This document shows, in pieces, positions 8,216 to 17,248 of a stretch of 30,179 bases of DNA. The notes below the pieces were generated by a model that had not been told where the DNA came from, did not search any database, and saw only the letters and a list, made by a program, of their open reading frames with translations. Origin of the DNA: Jaenimonas drosophilae (Eukaryota; Euglenozoa; Kinetoplastea; Trypanosomatida; Trypanosomatidae); assembly GCA_030849065.1 (NCBI GenBank), contig JASAON010001449.1:1-30179 (forward strand), read 5' to 3'. The translations under genes were made by a program, and so were the position numbers. The number at the start of each line of letters is the position of its first letter. The first letter of the stretch is position 1.

Positions 8216-11200
8216 GTACTACAGAAGCCATGCACAATGATCCACCAGTGACTGCCTATGGCCCCCTCTCCCTTCACTCTCCCCCTCCCCCACTGCTCCA
8301 CTTCCGCTGCGAGGACTCGACACGACCACGCGTGAGACCCTACGACGCCGACGATCTACGCCAATCTCCCCTCAACGCGTGGTATCTCTTCGATTTGATT
8401 TTCCATTTTCTTTTCTTTCCGTCCCGGTCTCATGTTTACGTGTACCCCCGCTCTCTGTCCACTCTGTGTCTCTCAAACTCTTCTATCATTGCCGTGAAGT
8501 AGATCACCGACGCCACTGCGAGGTCCTTTCAGGAAATTTGTTCTGCGCTTCTTCAGTGCTGGTGTGCGCACTTTCGCCAATATGTCATTATTGGAGGTCA
8601 TGACCGTTGTGTTGGGGAGTGTCCGTTGTACCTGGGTACTGAGCGGGTTCCAATGTTTGCGGTGAACCGCAACCGTCATCTTCAGCGTTTGTGTATGTGT
8701 GTGTGTCTGTTGTTTCACAGGGGAATTTTTCGTCAAACGGGGACTATCCACACAGGTGTAGTTAGGAAGGGGGAGACCATTTGATGACGTCGGTTAGGGC
8801 TCAGTGGAAGTATTTTTCTGTTTTTTCAATGCTTCTTCATGTGGTGCCACCATTGAGTTTGATGCGTGCGATCCAAGAATCCACTAGACATGCCTTGTGG
8901 AGAGGTTATTCACCCACACCCCATGCGCGGACGTCGTGTCATGACGAGCGTTTTGCTGGAAGGAGGAGATTCCATCTGTTCTTTTTATGTGCCGCGCAGG
9001 TTGGTCCGGAAGCCGCGGTGCATTCCATTGTCACTCACTCTTGCACCCTTTCTCAGGGATCTTTTTCTTCTTCTCCAGCTGTGGAAGCAATATCGCCAGT
9101 CTGAGCAACCAATCATTCTTCACGTTTTTTCTTTTCTCTTCTCCTGTCGGAGTACACACCGAGGGGAGGGGGAGGGGGCTCTACTTCACGTGGGTTGTTT
9201 AGAATACCGTTGAATACTGCGACTGCAACTTCCACGAACTGAATCTTCCACCATCCCGTTGTGTTTCTCATTCTGTTGTTCCCCCCATTCGAATCCACAC
9301 TTGTGTGACTACCGATGGACGAGCACCTCCCCCCGTGCGCTTTGTGTCTTCTTTGCTTTTCTTCTTTTTGTTGTCGTTTCACGTCGTTCTCTTTTGGATG
9401 TGCTTCCAACTGATCGATGAACTGAACGAGAAGTGGGGTTTGGCGCTGCAAATCACCTCCATGTACAGTCGATCATCGAACCCCCCCTCTCCATACCATT
9501 CTCCCTTCTGCCCCGCGTCAGCTCCATGGGTGTGTTGATGGATTGGACTTCCTCTGGTCGTGAGAAATAGAGGCTTGCGCCGCCTCTGCACTGTAGACGT
9601 GCCATGGATTTTTGGGGTTGGTGCATGCTAGTCAAACGAGGGAAGGACATGGCTTCTTCTCCCCAACGGGACCCCGGCTCCAAGTGAGTTACCATGGACC
9701 CGCCCACCACATCATTTCTTTTTTCTTTTGTTGTTTTCAATAAGGGCACCAGCTCGTCAATCAAGGGACAGAGCATAAATACGTCGGGGGCCGAATCACG
9801 GCAACACATAAGGGAATACATAAGGGCTTCACTTTACTTTTTTTTTCCTTTTTCATTTTTCCGTTTTCCTTTTTTTTCTTGGCGTTTGTTTGCGGTTGTT
9901 GCTGAGTGGCATAATCTCCCTTCCACCCATTTGTGGGGACATTAGAGATTGGCACAGGCTCCAATTTCGTTTCTTTTTTGTCACTTTTTTCTTTATTTCC
10001 GTTGCTTGCTTCCGTCGTCTTCCTCTTTGGGTTGTTCTCTGATCAAAGCTCCGAACCACTTGGCGGTGTGCTGCCAGTGAAGGTTCCCTTTCCGTCCGGA
10101 AGTGAATGCGCATCTACTGTTTCCCACTGATCTGGGCAATGCACAGAGACACTGCGAAGAGCGAGTAGATAAACAGGAAAGGGTGCTGCCAGCCTTGGAC
10201 AAGGCTTGACGGTGTACCTCGAGTTCTTCCTTCCTTCTTTATTTACTGTTCCTTCGTTGTTGTGTTCTTTTCTCACTCAAGAGTGAAGAAACTGCTCTCC
10301 CATCTTTTACTTTTAATTTTTCATGGTTTTGGTTCTTAATCCTGTGATCGTCTCGTGATGACAGCTCTCCCCAACAACCAACAGACGGCGCTTTGCTTTA
10401 TCTACACTAAACACCGTTGGTGTTTTTTTCGGCGAACATGATGGGCATCCATGGAAGAAAAGAGGACGTTCGGCACACGAAGCACAAATGGAAAGAAGAG
10501 AGTAGTTACCCCCGAATCGAGCGAGCAAAAGCCAATGATCTCTCCTACTCTATTTACAGATCCGTTTTTTTTTGTTTTGTTTTCTTCTTTTTACTGTTTC
10601 TCACTTCTGACCGACTGTGCGTGAATCCTTTGGCGCGATAAGGGCCTAAGGGGCAGATGCATCGTATTACGTTTTCTGTTTGTGCTGTAGGGCTTTGTCT
10701 CGCTCGAAGAAGGGGCGAACGTCGGTGGCAGCGTTGGCTCCCTTCGTGGCAGCCGCGAATGACCTGTGGAGGGAAGAAAACTAGTTGCGAAGGATGAGCA
10801 GGAGTCTGGAGTCTGGCGTGTTCGGCATTGCCCACACGCTTAGCGACGTTCTTTTGAAAGGACTCCGCCCAAGGATGCGGCTCTCTTCTCTCTTTGTTTT
10901 CTCGGCGGCGACCACTCCAAACTTCTACGTAACTTGAGGGAATTCCCACTTCCTCCCTGCGCAATGACTGGCTCCGTCTCTCTTTGGTGTTCCAGCCTGG
11001 CGTTGGTAGAACACTTTTTCTTTTTCATCCAATTGAGATATTCTTTTGTATTTATATTCCGATTTCTCTCCTTTCTTCACAGCCATTCTTGATGGTTCTA
11101 TCGTCTTTTTGGATGCATGCCACGAAATTGAATTTGATGCTTCATCACCTGTAGCTGGCACTTTTTCCCGCTTGCTCTCCGAGCTCCTGCTGCTCGACTC

Positions 11201-12018
11201 CCCGTTGCTGTTGGTTTTGCTGTTCTTTCTCCTTCGCTCCCTCCTCCCGCGCGGGGTTTTGGGGGTTTGCGCGTGCTTTTGGTCAGCTGCGGCGCTGTTT
11301 GCGCAGACCGAGGTGGCGCTGATCTCCAACTCACCCGATGGAGGCGGGAGCGGCCGTTGTGCGTCATGCGCGCCGGCCGTGGTCTTCGGTGGTGCGGGGT
11401 GGAAAATCTCTGCCTCCGCTGTCGATCATGGGCCATGCCGAGGAGCGGCGGTCGGCCGCAGCACACGCGGAGTTAGCCGAAAGTTTCGCAAACAGCCGAA
11501 AATATTCAGATGCGCCGAAAAGCACCGGCGCGCGCAAGGACCCCTGCGCCTCCGTCTGCAGCGGATGGGCGGTGGGCCTCGTTGGCCAGGCCTGGTCTTC
11601 GGCCGAGCCGGGCATGCCCGTGGCCCGGAATTCAGGCACTTCTTAAGGGGTTGGCGAATTTTTGGGCATCCTGGCTGGATTTTGGCGCGCTCGGCGCTGC
11701 TTCAATTTGGGGGCAGGCGCGTGGGTTTCTGCCAGGGCGGGGCGGCCGGGAATGCCCGTGCCCAAGATTTCAGGCCCGCCTTGGGGTTTTGGGGGTTGGC
11801 GGGTTTTTGGGCATCCTGGCTGGATTTTGGCGCCGCTTCAATGGGCGGGCGGGGATTGGGTATCGGCCGGGGCGGGCCCGGCTTGCCCGTGGCCCGGGGT
11901 TGGGGCTGTTGTCGGGCTTAAGGGGTTGGGGGGGGGGGTGGCGAATTTTTGGGCACTTTGGCTGGGTTTTGGCGCGTTCGGCGCCTCTTTAATTGGAAGG
12001 CAGGTGTTGGGTTTTGGC
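8216..12018. other. convergent strand-switch region between two polycistronic units
   Basis: The last plus-strand gene ends at 8215 and the last minus-strand gene ends at 12019, so the two transcription units face each other across 3.8 kb. No convincing coding region was found on either strand. From 8.2 to about 11.2 kb the plus strand is rich in T and CT tracts (for example 9836-9885, 9966-10000, 10564-10590), the composition of transcribed plus-strand non-coding DNA. From about 11.2 to 12.0 kb it turns G+C-rich and repetitive. In trypanosomatids convergent regions are RNA polymerase II termination sites, often marked by base J and histone variants. That role is inferred from gene orientation. 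No tRNA gene, a common occupant of such sites, was found. Confidence 0.75.
11590..12018. repeat. three-copy G-rich tandem repeat, period about 140 bp
   Basis: Three degenerate copies lie head to tail. A core starting GGCGAATTTTTGGGCATCC or a close variant and continuing through CTGGCTGG to TTTTGGCGC begins at 11653, 11798 and 11940 (spacing 145 and 142). A second shared block, ATGCCCGTGGCCC and variants, lies near 11611, 11750 and 11882. The third copy carries GGGG, TT and then an 11-base G run at 11928-11938. The array ends exactly at the stop codon of the membrane-protein gene, and its strand asymmetry (G on plus, C on minus) is marked. No coding function is visible: the copies are not a multiple of three apart. 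Confidence 0.75.
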
Positions 12019-12969
12019 TTAGGCGGAGGGGGCGGCGGCCGGCCGGGCGCCGCGCGCCGCCTGCTGGTTCAGCTGCCGCACCCGCGAGCGGAGCTCGTTG
12101 AGTTCTGGCCGGTTGCGATTAAAGCTCTGCGCCGTGTTTGTCTGTAGGGCGTAAAGAAACTTGGTGGCGGTGTCGTGGACCCACGGGACCATCACGGAGA
12201 TGAGGATGAGGATGCTGGTGATGAACACCGCGTGGGCACTCCAGAGGGCGGTCCTTTCCGGATCGTCGTTGGCCAACTTCACCGAGTCGTAGAAGCTCGT
12301 CAGCACGAGCAGACCGGGGCCTACGACACCAGCAACGTAATGCGTATCCCCAACAAAGAGAAGATAGAGCCAAGCTCCCCACACACTCAGCAACTGCACA
12401 AGAAACAAGAGACCTGGCAGCGTTGTTGCCCAAAACAATGCGGAGCCGGTGTGCGGACAGGGGGCATCCCGCAAGAGCATTTCGAACTGATCGAACTGCT
12501 TTTGACGCGCCGCATCTGATGCGAATCCCAAATCCTCCGTGGAGGGTCGCTTGATGCCCTCATGTTGCCGTTCAACGGAATCCCTCATCAATTCAAAGGT
12601 TGAGTGAATGAAAATTAGCATCATGTACGCGGAAAGGCACATAGATACGGCGATCGGAGAGCAAGAGGAAATGAGCCATGCACCGGAGCTGACCAGTTTG
12701 GCACGCATGCTCCCATCAGGAGTTTTCGATTTCTTCTCCTGTGACACCTCGCCAGAAGCTGTGTCGCGGGACGCCTTGTACAGCCAGACAGCAACAGACA
12801 TCAGACTTGCCAACAAAAAGATCACACAAGGCACGACAACGCACTGCAGTGTTTCCACTGAGACAAAGGTGATTGCCTTTGTGGCATCCAGCGGCAATTG
12901 CGACCCTTTCTCCGCCTGTTGAACAGCCATACGCTGCCGAAGCTTCTCCTCCACGTCAAGGGGCCGCAT
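12019..12969 (-). CDS. multi-pass membrane protein, unrecognised
   Basis: The product is 316 residues from the ATG at 12967-12969, with a trans-splice acceptor about 30 nt upstream. Hydrophobic segments at about 41-64, 97-122, 176-206, 211-227 and 246-265 predict five or six membrane spans. The loop at 123-172 is charged and hydrophilic. The C-terminal tail (280-316) is a short Arg/Glu-rich helix, possibly coiled coil, ending in an Ala/Pro/Arg-rich stretch (AARGARPAAAPSA) encoded by very G+C-rich DNA that runs directly into the repeat array. No signal peptide, catalytic motif or transporter signature was recognised, so no function is offered. It is the last gene of the minus-strand unit. Confidence 0.75.
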   Translation of the reverse strand: MRPLDVEEKLRQRMAVQQAEKGSQLPLDATKAITFVSVETLQCVVVPCVIFLLASLMSVAVWLYKASRDTASGEVSQEKKSKTPDGSMRAKLVSSGAWLISSCSPIAVSMCLSAYMMLIFIHSTFELMRDSVERQHEGIKRPSTEDLGFASDAARQKQFDQFEMLLRDAPCPHTGSALFWATTLPGLLFLVQLLSVWGAWLYLLFVGDTHYVAGVVGPGLLVLTSFYDSVKLANDDPERTALWSAHAVFITSILILISVMVPWVHDTATKFLYALQTNTAQSFNRNRPELNELRSRVRQLNQQAARGARPAAAPSA

Positions 12970-12999
12970 GGTTTATCAGTAGTAGTGAGATGTGTGCGT

Positions 13000-13056
13000 C
13001 TTGAAGCAAGAAATGCAGAGAAAAGCGAGAAAAAGAGAAGAAAAGACAACAACAGA
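13000..13056 (-). promoter_or_regulatory. candidate trans-splice acceptor for the membrane-protein gene
   Basis: Read on the minus strand, a long tract (TTTTCTTCTCTTTTTCTCGC and following) leads through CTTGCTTCAAG to an AG at 13001-13000, about 30 nt before the ATG. Confidence 0.6.
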
Positions 13057-13125
13057 ATAATACTTCAATAACTCACTACACATCACGACGAGAAACGCAC
13101 TGACAAGTCCACAAGGCCACAACAA

Positions 13126-13812
13126 CTAGGGGTAAGGCTGCTCTGGCAGCTGACTGTAGAACCACAGGAGCGACGGCAGCGGAATGCCACAGAAGGTCGT
13201 CTCTTCGCAAATGGTGTACCCCGCGTCATGAAGCTGGATGCCAAACAACGCATCCACGACTTCGTCCAGCCTTCGGATGAAGAATTTCGCATGACCAACA
13301 GGAGCTTCTTGCACATCGCTGCCGATAATGTCGGACCGGCTGCGCTTGAGCGGGTTGACCGCTGTGGCAGTACCTGCCTCCTTCCCCTCCCGCTTCCATG
13401 ATTCCTCTACATCGTACACGACGATTTTCCTATAGTCCTTCCACGACGTGGAGAGTGCAAGCCGAATAAAGCTATCGGAGCCGATCAGACGGATAATCAT
13501 GAGTGCAGCAACGCGTACGTACTTGTGAAGGTCCTGCGCCAGCATTGCTTGCACAATGCTCGGGCTGGGGCAAATCTGAAGAATGCGGAAAACCAGTGCC
13601 AGGAAGTACTCCACTTTTGAGTGGCTGTCTGCGTGTTGGAACGACGGAATACACCCAATGTGAGTGATGCACGTGAGCTCCTCCAAGACCCACAGCAGAG
13701 GTTTATTGGCACAGGCGCTCATCCCCATGGAGCTCTGAATACGATGTCGCACGGTTGGGTCGAGGGAGGCTGTGGCGCTCCGACCCTTGAGGTTCCACTT
13801 CACATCGTTCAT
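13126..13812 (-). CDS. PRP38: pre-mRNA splicing factor PRP38
   Basis: The product is 228 residues from the ATG at 13810-13812. The frame is open further to a GTG, but a polypyrimidine tract and AG lie between, so the internal ATG is the start. Residues 20-130 follow the PRP38 fold order: VRHRIQSS (RTRI in other species), the segment ending YFLALVFRILQI at 69-80 (FLCLTLKMLQI in human PRP38A), DLHKYVRVAALMIIRLIG at 94-111 and WKDYRKI at 124-130 (NDYRKI). The helix FFIRRLDEVVDALFG at 177-191 matches the EFIDELL helix. PRP38 is a U4/U6.U5 tri-snRNP-associated factor needed to activate the spliceosome; in kinetoplastids it would mainly serve trans-splicing. An insert of about 40 residues (135-175, with KRSRSD) separates the two conserved parts, and there is no Arg/Ser-rich tail. 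Confidence 0.85.
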   Translation of the reverse strand: MNDVKWNLKGRSATASLDPTVRHRIQSSMGMSACANKPLLWVLEELTCITHIGCIPSFQHADSHSKVEYFLALVFRILQICPSPSIVQAMLAQDLHKYVRVAALMIIRLIGSDSFIRLALSTSWKDYRKIVVYDVEESWKREGKEAGTATAVNPLKRSRSDIIGSDVQEAPVGHAKFFIRRLDEVVDALFGIQLHDAGYTICEETTFCGIPLPSLLWFYSQLPEQPYP

Positions 13813-13827
13813 CACTCGTGGTCTATA

Positions 13828-13877
13828 CTTTGGCCCAACACAAACAGAGGAAGAAAATGAGAAAGAAGAAAAGAGGG
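13828..13877 (-). promoter_or_regulatory. candidate trans-splice acceptor for PRP38
   Basis: On the minus strand a tract (CCCTCTTTTCTTCTTTCTCA and following) is followed by its first AG at 13829-13828, 15 nt before the ATG at 13812. It decides against the upstream GTG start. Confidence 0.6.
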
Positions 13878-14001
13878 TGATGAGACTCGAACGAGCAGTT
13901 GTAATAAAGCAAAAACAAGGCGTACCGCTATACCTACTCACTTCAGCAAGATTTCATGTACGCGGTGCAGTGCATCATGTTGCTGCGCCAATACCTCAAC
14001 C

Positions 14002-14955
14002 CTACAGTGGACGGCTCAGGAGCCAGACCACACAGTGCAGCTGCAAAAAGGCCACGATCAGGATGAAGAGACGACTATGAGGAACCATGCGACCGTCGTG
14101 CCGGGTATAGAGGCGCGAGATGGCCTTCATGCAAAAGGTGAATTGCGCGCCGCCAGTGTACGCGCAGGCGGCGAAGAAGGCCATGCTGCTGGAGCTCATC
14201 CCGGAGAGGAGGAGGCCGACGAGACAGAGGTCCATGAGAACGTACTTATATCCGCACAGGGCCAGGAGATCCCAGAAGCCAACACCTGGGGCATCCATCA
14301 GCAACACATACCGCGCCAACTTGGCCAGACCCACCTCCACTCCCAGTGCGATGCACACGGTTGTGGTGGTGGTGATGAGGTAATCTAGGGTTAGGGTGCG
14401 GTGATGCAAGGAGCCCAACATCAGGGCTGAGAGCATCACGTAGGTGATGACGCCCATCAAGGGGAGATAGAGGTCAAAGACGTAGAGGTCGTGGATGGGG
14501 GTGTTGGGGGCAACTGATGAGGCCCCCCCACTTGGTGGCCCGTGTGGGGTGCCAACCGCTGCACTGCCAAAGACGGGTGATGCTGGGCCGGTGCCTGGGC
14601 CAGATGAGCTCAAGAAGCCGTCGGGACCGTAGCTGCTGCCACCACCATTCGTGGCTGGCGTCGTTCCATCCCACGCATCACTTCCTCCGGCTGCTGGGTT
14701 CTCCTTCATCCTGGGAAACTTGGTGAAGAAGGGGAAGACGAGGAGACTCAGCTTGCGGCGGACGTAGAGGTTATCCACGGCAAAATAGCGATGAAGCTGG
14801 CCAAAGAGGGGTATGTAGTAGCCCAGACCTCCATAGTGGGCCTGTTGCAGCAGCTGCTGGCCGTAGTGGAGGCCTGCTTGCAGCATAATATCGGAGCCTG
14901 TCCCGAAGGCCCCACCCTGGGCATGTGGCTCGTTCATGGACGGCGTGAAGGCCAT
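14002..14955 (-). CDS. YIF1: YIF1 homologue, ER-Golgi membrane protein
   Basis: The product is 317 residues from the ATG at 14953-14955. Residues 56-80 (YFAVDNLYVRRKLSLLVFPF and following) match the diagnostic YVRRKL.LL.FP block of YIF1. DLYLPLMGVITYVMLSALMLG at 161-181 matches DLYIP.MAFITYVLL. LALCGYKYVLMDLCLVGLLL at 231-250 matches the AYSGYKYV block. Five hydrophobic segments (about 163-181, 193-212, 229-251, 256-276, 297-314) form the YIP1-type membrane domain. YIF1 partners YIP1 and Rab/Ypt GTPases in COPII vesicle formation and ER-Golgi transport. The linker between the two blocks (81-150) is Gly/Ser/Pro-rich and longer than usual. A splice acceptor 31 nt upstream supports the start. 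Confidence 0.87.
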   Translation of the reverse strand: MAFTPSMNEPHAQGGAFGTGSDIMLQAGLHYGQQLLQQAHYGGLGYYIPLFGQLHRYFAVDNLYVRRKLSLLVFPFFTKFPRMKENPAAGGSDAWDGTTPATNGGGSSYGPDGFLSSSGPGTGPASPVFGSAAVGTPHGPPSGGASSVAPNTPIHDLYVFDLYLPLMGVITYVMLSALMLGSLHHRTLTLDYLITTTTTVCIALGVEVGLAKLARYVLLMDAPGVGFWDLLALCGYKYVLMDLCLVGLLLSGMSSSSMAFFAACAYTGGAQFTFCMKAISRLYTRHDGRMVPHSRLFILIVAFLQLHCVVWLLSRPL

Positions 14956-14986
14956 GAACTGCTACACAAATACTCGATGCAAAGAA

Positions 14987-15026
14987 CTGTGAAGGTTGAA
15001 GCAAAGAAACAACAACAAGAAGAAGG
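14987..15026 (-). promoter_or_regulatory. candidate trans-splice acceptor for YIF1
   Basis: On the minus strand CTTCTTCTTGTTGTTGTTTC continues to CTTCAACCTTCACAG; the first AG is at 14988-14987, about 31 nt before the ATG. Confidence 0.65.
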
Positions 15027-15161
15027 CACATCTCAACACTGACAGAGCAACACCTCATCACAGAGAGTCGTCTTGTTGTTGTGGTTCGTTCATTCTCCAC
15101 AACACATGAAATGCGCGCACGATGCTTAAGTCTTATATTTATACGCAGAAACCATGGCCCT

Positions 15162-17051
15162 TTACTTCTTGCGATTGACGGAGCAGAGGTACTTGAAGCG
15201 GTCGAAGCACTCCTTGGCCGTCTTCCCCTCCACCATCTTCGCAATCTTCTGATACTTGTCCTTCTCCTTATAGTCCTTCAGCTCACGCAGGCCCTGCTCG
15301 AGCTGCCGCTGCTGCGCCATGGTCCAGTCCTCCACCGCAGGGGTTTCCTCCGCTGTTGCGGGCGCCGTGGTGGTGGCGGTGGCGCTTTCCGACTCCGTGG
15401 CGCTACCAGCCGCCGTAGAGGCTCGCAGGGCGGCGGTGATGTCATTCACCTTCACCATCGCCTGCTCCTCTGAAAACTTGCCGCGCAGCAACACACAAAT
15501 TTTTGACCAGCGCTCGATCGTCCCGGGCGGGTATTTGGCGGTGGCCTTCGTGAGCCGCGCGAGATCGTCCTCCGACCACTCCGGACCCGCCGCGGAGGTC
15601 GTCGGGCTGCCGCTCTTCGCCACCGTCGGGCTCGCCGCCTTGCGCTTCATCGGCTCGCCATAGCGATCCACTCCAACCTCTTGCTCCTTTGCCTCGAGAA
15701 TGGCATTGAAGCGGAGAACCGCCGGCACACCCTCACTCGTTGCCGCCTCCGACGCCGCCTCGCGTACATCCTTCACGACCCCGCGGGCTTCCTCCGAGGA
15801 GCTCAGCTTGGAGAAGAGCCACACCAGGTTGGGCCGACGCACCGCCGTCTCGAGGAGCTTGTTGGTCTCGATGCTATCCAGCCACTGATTCTCCTGGAAG
15901 AAAGCAAGGAGCTCCGCCTGTGCATCGCGCATCGCGTTCTTCTCGTCGCGAACCTTCTGCACCGCCTCACGCTTGGCGTTTTCTTCACGGGCCTTCGCAT
16001 CGGCCCGCTTGCGCTCCTCCGCCTCGCGGATTTGGTTCCGAAATGCCACACGTGCCTCCTCCTCTTGTGTACGACGTGCCTCCTCCTCCTCACGCTTGCG
16101 TCGAATGCGTGGGTCCGCCTTCTTGGCCCGCTCCACCAAGGACCGGATGCGCTTCTGCTCCTCCTTCTTGTAGAAGTTCAGTTCGCGCTCATTCTCACGT
16201 TGGTAGTAGCGCTTCTCCTCACGTGGCATGCTCTCATCAATCTCCTGAATGTCCGCGAGGTGCGAAAAATCACGGAAGGTGTGGTAGGCCTCCCAGCGAG
16301 CGTAGAAGGAGAGCACATCGGCGTGGCTTGAGTTGCCATCGCCGAGAGAAGGGAGTGGGTCGCGGCACCACTTCTTGTTGCGAGCGAAGACGGGGGCGTA
16401 GAGCTGGAAATAGTCAGCATCGGTGGCCAACACCTCATCTCCGGTGGGGATACTCTCATCAAAGGGCCGGGAGGAGTCGTAGGTGTGGCGGATTTCTGCA
16501 TCCCCGACAATCTCAAAGGCGCGCTGCACACGCTTGAAGAGCTCATCGGAGCGCGAGGCCTGCTTGTCGGGGTGTGTTTCGAGACACCGTCGGCGGTAGG
16601 CCGTCTTAATCTCATCCTCCGTCGCATCCTCCGCGCACTGCAACAGCGCATACCAGTCCTCCTCAAAATCCTCCTCGGAGAGCTTTATAAACTTCTTCTT
16701 CTTCGCCTTGGCCTGATTGGCACCGCCGTCGTGATTGCCGCCGCCGCTGCCCGCCTCGCGGTCGTCCTCCTCTTCCACGTGGTGGAGGTGCGCCTCCGCC
16801 TCCTTCTTCCACTGCAGTGCCGCGTTGGGGTCGGCGTGGGCCTCACGGAAGCGCGCTGCCTCGTCCTGCAAACGTGACAAGAGATCCACACGACGGGCGT
16901 AGGCCAATCCGCACTGTGGCCGTGTGCTGAACTCAACCATCAAGGCTGGCAGCTCCTCGTCATGGGTGGCGGGGGTCCATGTGAGCTCATCCGACTGGGT
17001 GTGGAGGGTCGGGAACTGCAGGGTGAGTACCTCGGCAGCAAAAAAGGCCAT
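15162..17051 (-). CDS. zuotin/DNAJC2 (MPP11)-type ribosome-associated J-protein
   Basis: The product is 629 residues from the ATG at 17049-17051; the open frame runs 15 codons further to a TTG, beyond the splice acceptor, so the ATG is preferred. A J domain lies at about 128-195 with the HPD motif at 160-162 (ETHPDKQ), which stimulates Hsp70 ATPase. The zuotin homology domain follows at about 215-300 (FARNKKW, LGDGNSS, FYARWEAY, FRDFSHL, DPRIRRKREEEE). Next is a long charged helical stretch, then two SANT/Myb-like domains at about 488-540 (EWSEDDLARL, ERWSKI) and 572-625 (DWTMAQQRQL, CFDRFKYL). This is the full order of animal and plant DNAJC2, unlike yeast zuotin, which lacks the SANT pair. 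The family acts with a ribosome-associated Hsp70 on nascent chains; the SANT domains have chromatin roles in animals. Confidence 0.93.
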   Translation of the reverse strand: MAFFAAEVLTLQFPTLHTQSDELTWTPATHDEELPALMVEFSTRPQCGLAYARRVDLLSRLQDEAARFREAHADPNAALQWKKEAEAHLHHVEEEDDREAGSGGGNHDGGANQAKAKKKKFIKLSEEDFEEDWYALLQCAEDATEDEIKTAYRRRCLETHPDKQASRSDELFKRVQRAFEIVGDAEIRHTYDSSRPFDESIPTGDEVLATDADYFQLYAPVFARNKKWCRDPLPSLGDGNSSHADVLSFYARWEAYHTFRDFSHLADIQEIDESMPREEKRYYQRENERELNFYKKEEQKRIRSLVERAKKADPRIRRKREEEEARRTQEEEARVAFRNQIREAEERKRADAKAREENAKREAVQKVRDEKNAMRDAQAELLAFFQENQWLDSIETNKLLETAVRRPNLVWLFSKLSSSEEARGVVKDVREAASEAATSEGVPAVLRFNAILEAKEQEVGVDRYGEPMKRKAASPTVAKSGSPTTSAAGPEWSEDDLARLTKATAKYPPGTIERWSKICVLLRGKFSEEQAMVKVNDITAALRASTAAGSATESESATATTTAPATAEETPAVEDWTMAQQRQLEQGLRELKDYKEKDKYQKIAKMVEGKTAKECFDRFKYLCSVNRKK

Positions 17052-17086
17052 TGTACGAGGTCGTTGCTTGTGTGTGTATATGTGTG

Positions 17087-17120
17087 CTACGCGCAAAAAG
17101 AAGAGAGAAGAGGAAGAGTG
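17087..17120 (-). promoter_or_regulatory. candidate trans-splice acceptor for the zuotin gene
   Basis: On the minus strand CTTCCTCTTCTCTCTTCTTT continues to TTGCGCGTAG; the first AG is at 17088-17087, 36 nt before the ATG at 17051. Confidence 0.65.
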
Positions 17121-17227
17121 ATGATGTGCGTCGTCCTACAGTTGGTGGTGATGACGAAGATTCATGATGTTAAGTGAGTAGCGCGGCTGCCATGATGACA
17201 AGCCAACCACGCATGTCGTTGATTATC

Positions 17228-17248
17228 TTGTTGTTGTTGTTGTTGTTG
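17228..17248. repeat. (TTG)7 microsatellite
   Basis: Seven perfect TTG units lie in the TOR-zuotin intergenic region. Confidence 0.9.

Noticed and set aside
8784..9213. Two overlapping plus-strand ORFs of about 105-115 codons after the zinc-finger gene
   Set aside because: No domain is visible, composition is that of the surrounding pyrimidine-rich DNA, and one lacks an ATG near its start. They are likely 3' UTR or non-coding.
9280..9300. TTCGAATCC, a tRNA T-loop-like sequence in the convergent region
   Set aside because: The flanking bases cannot form the five-base T stem, and no A box lies upstream.
11046..11921. 291-codon plus-strand open frame across the G+C-rich island
   Set aside because: It starts at TTG with no ATG in its first two thirds, runs through tandem repeats whose period is not a multiple of three, and has no recognisable domain. 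Long frames are expected in G+C-rich DNA.
13813..13941. 43-codon N-terminal extension of PRP38 from a GTG
   Set aside because: The extension is the translation of a polypyrimidine tract and splice acceptor; the conserved protein begins at the ATG at 13812.
15681..16537. Plus-strand open frames of 216 and 265 codons
   Set aside because: Both are antisense to the charged helical and J-domain parts of the zuotin gene.
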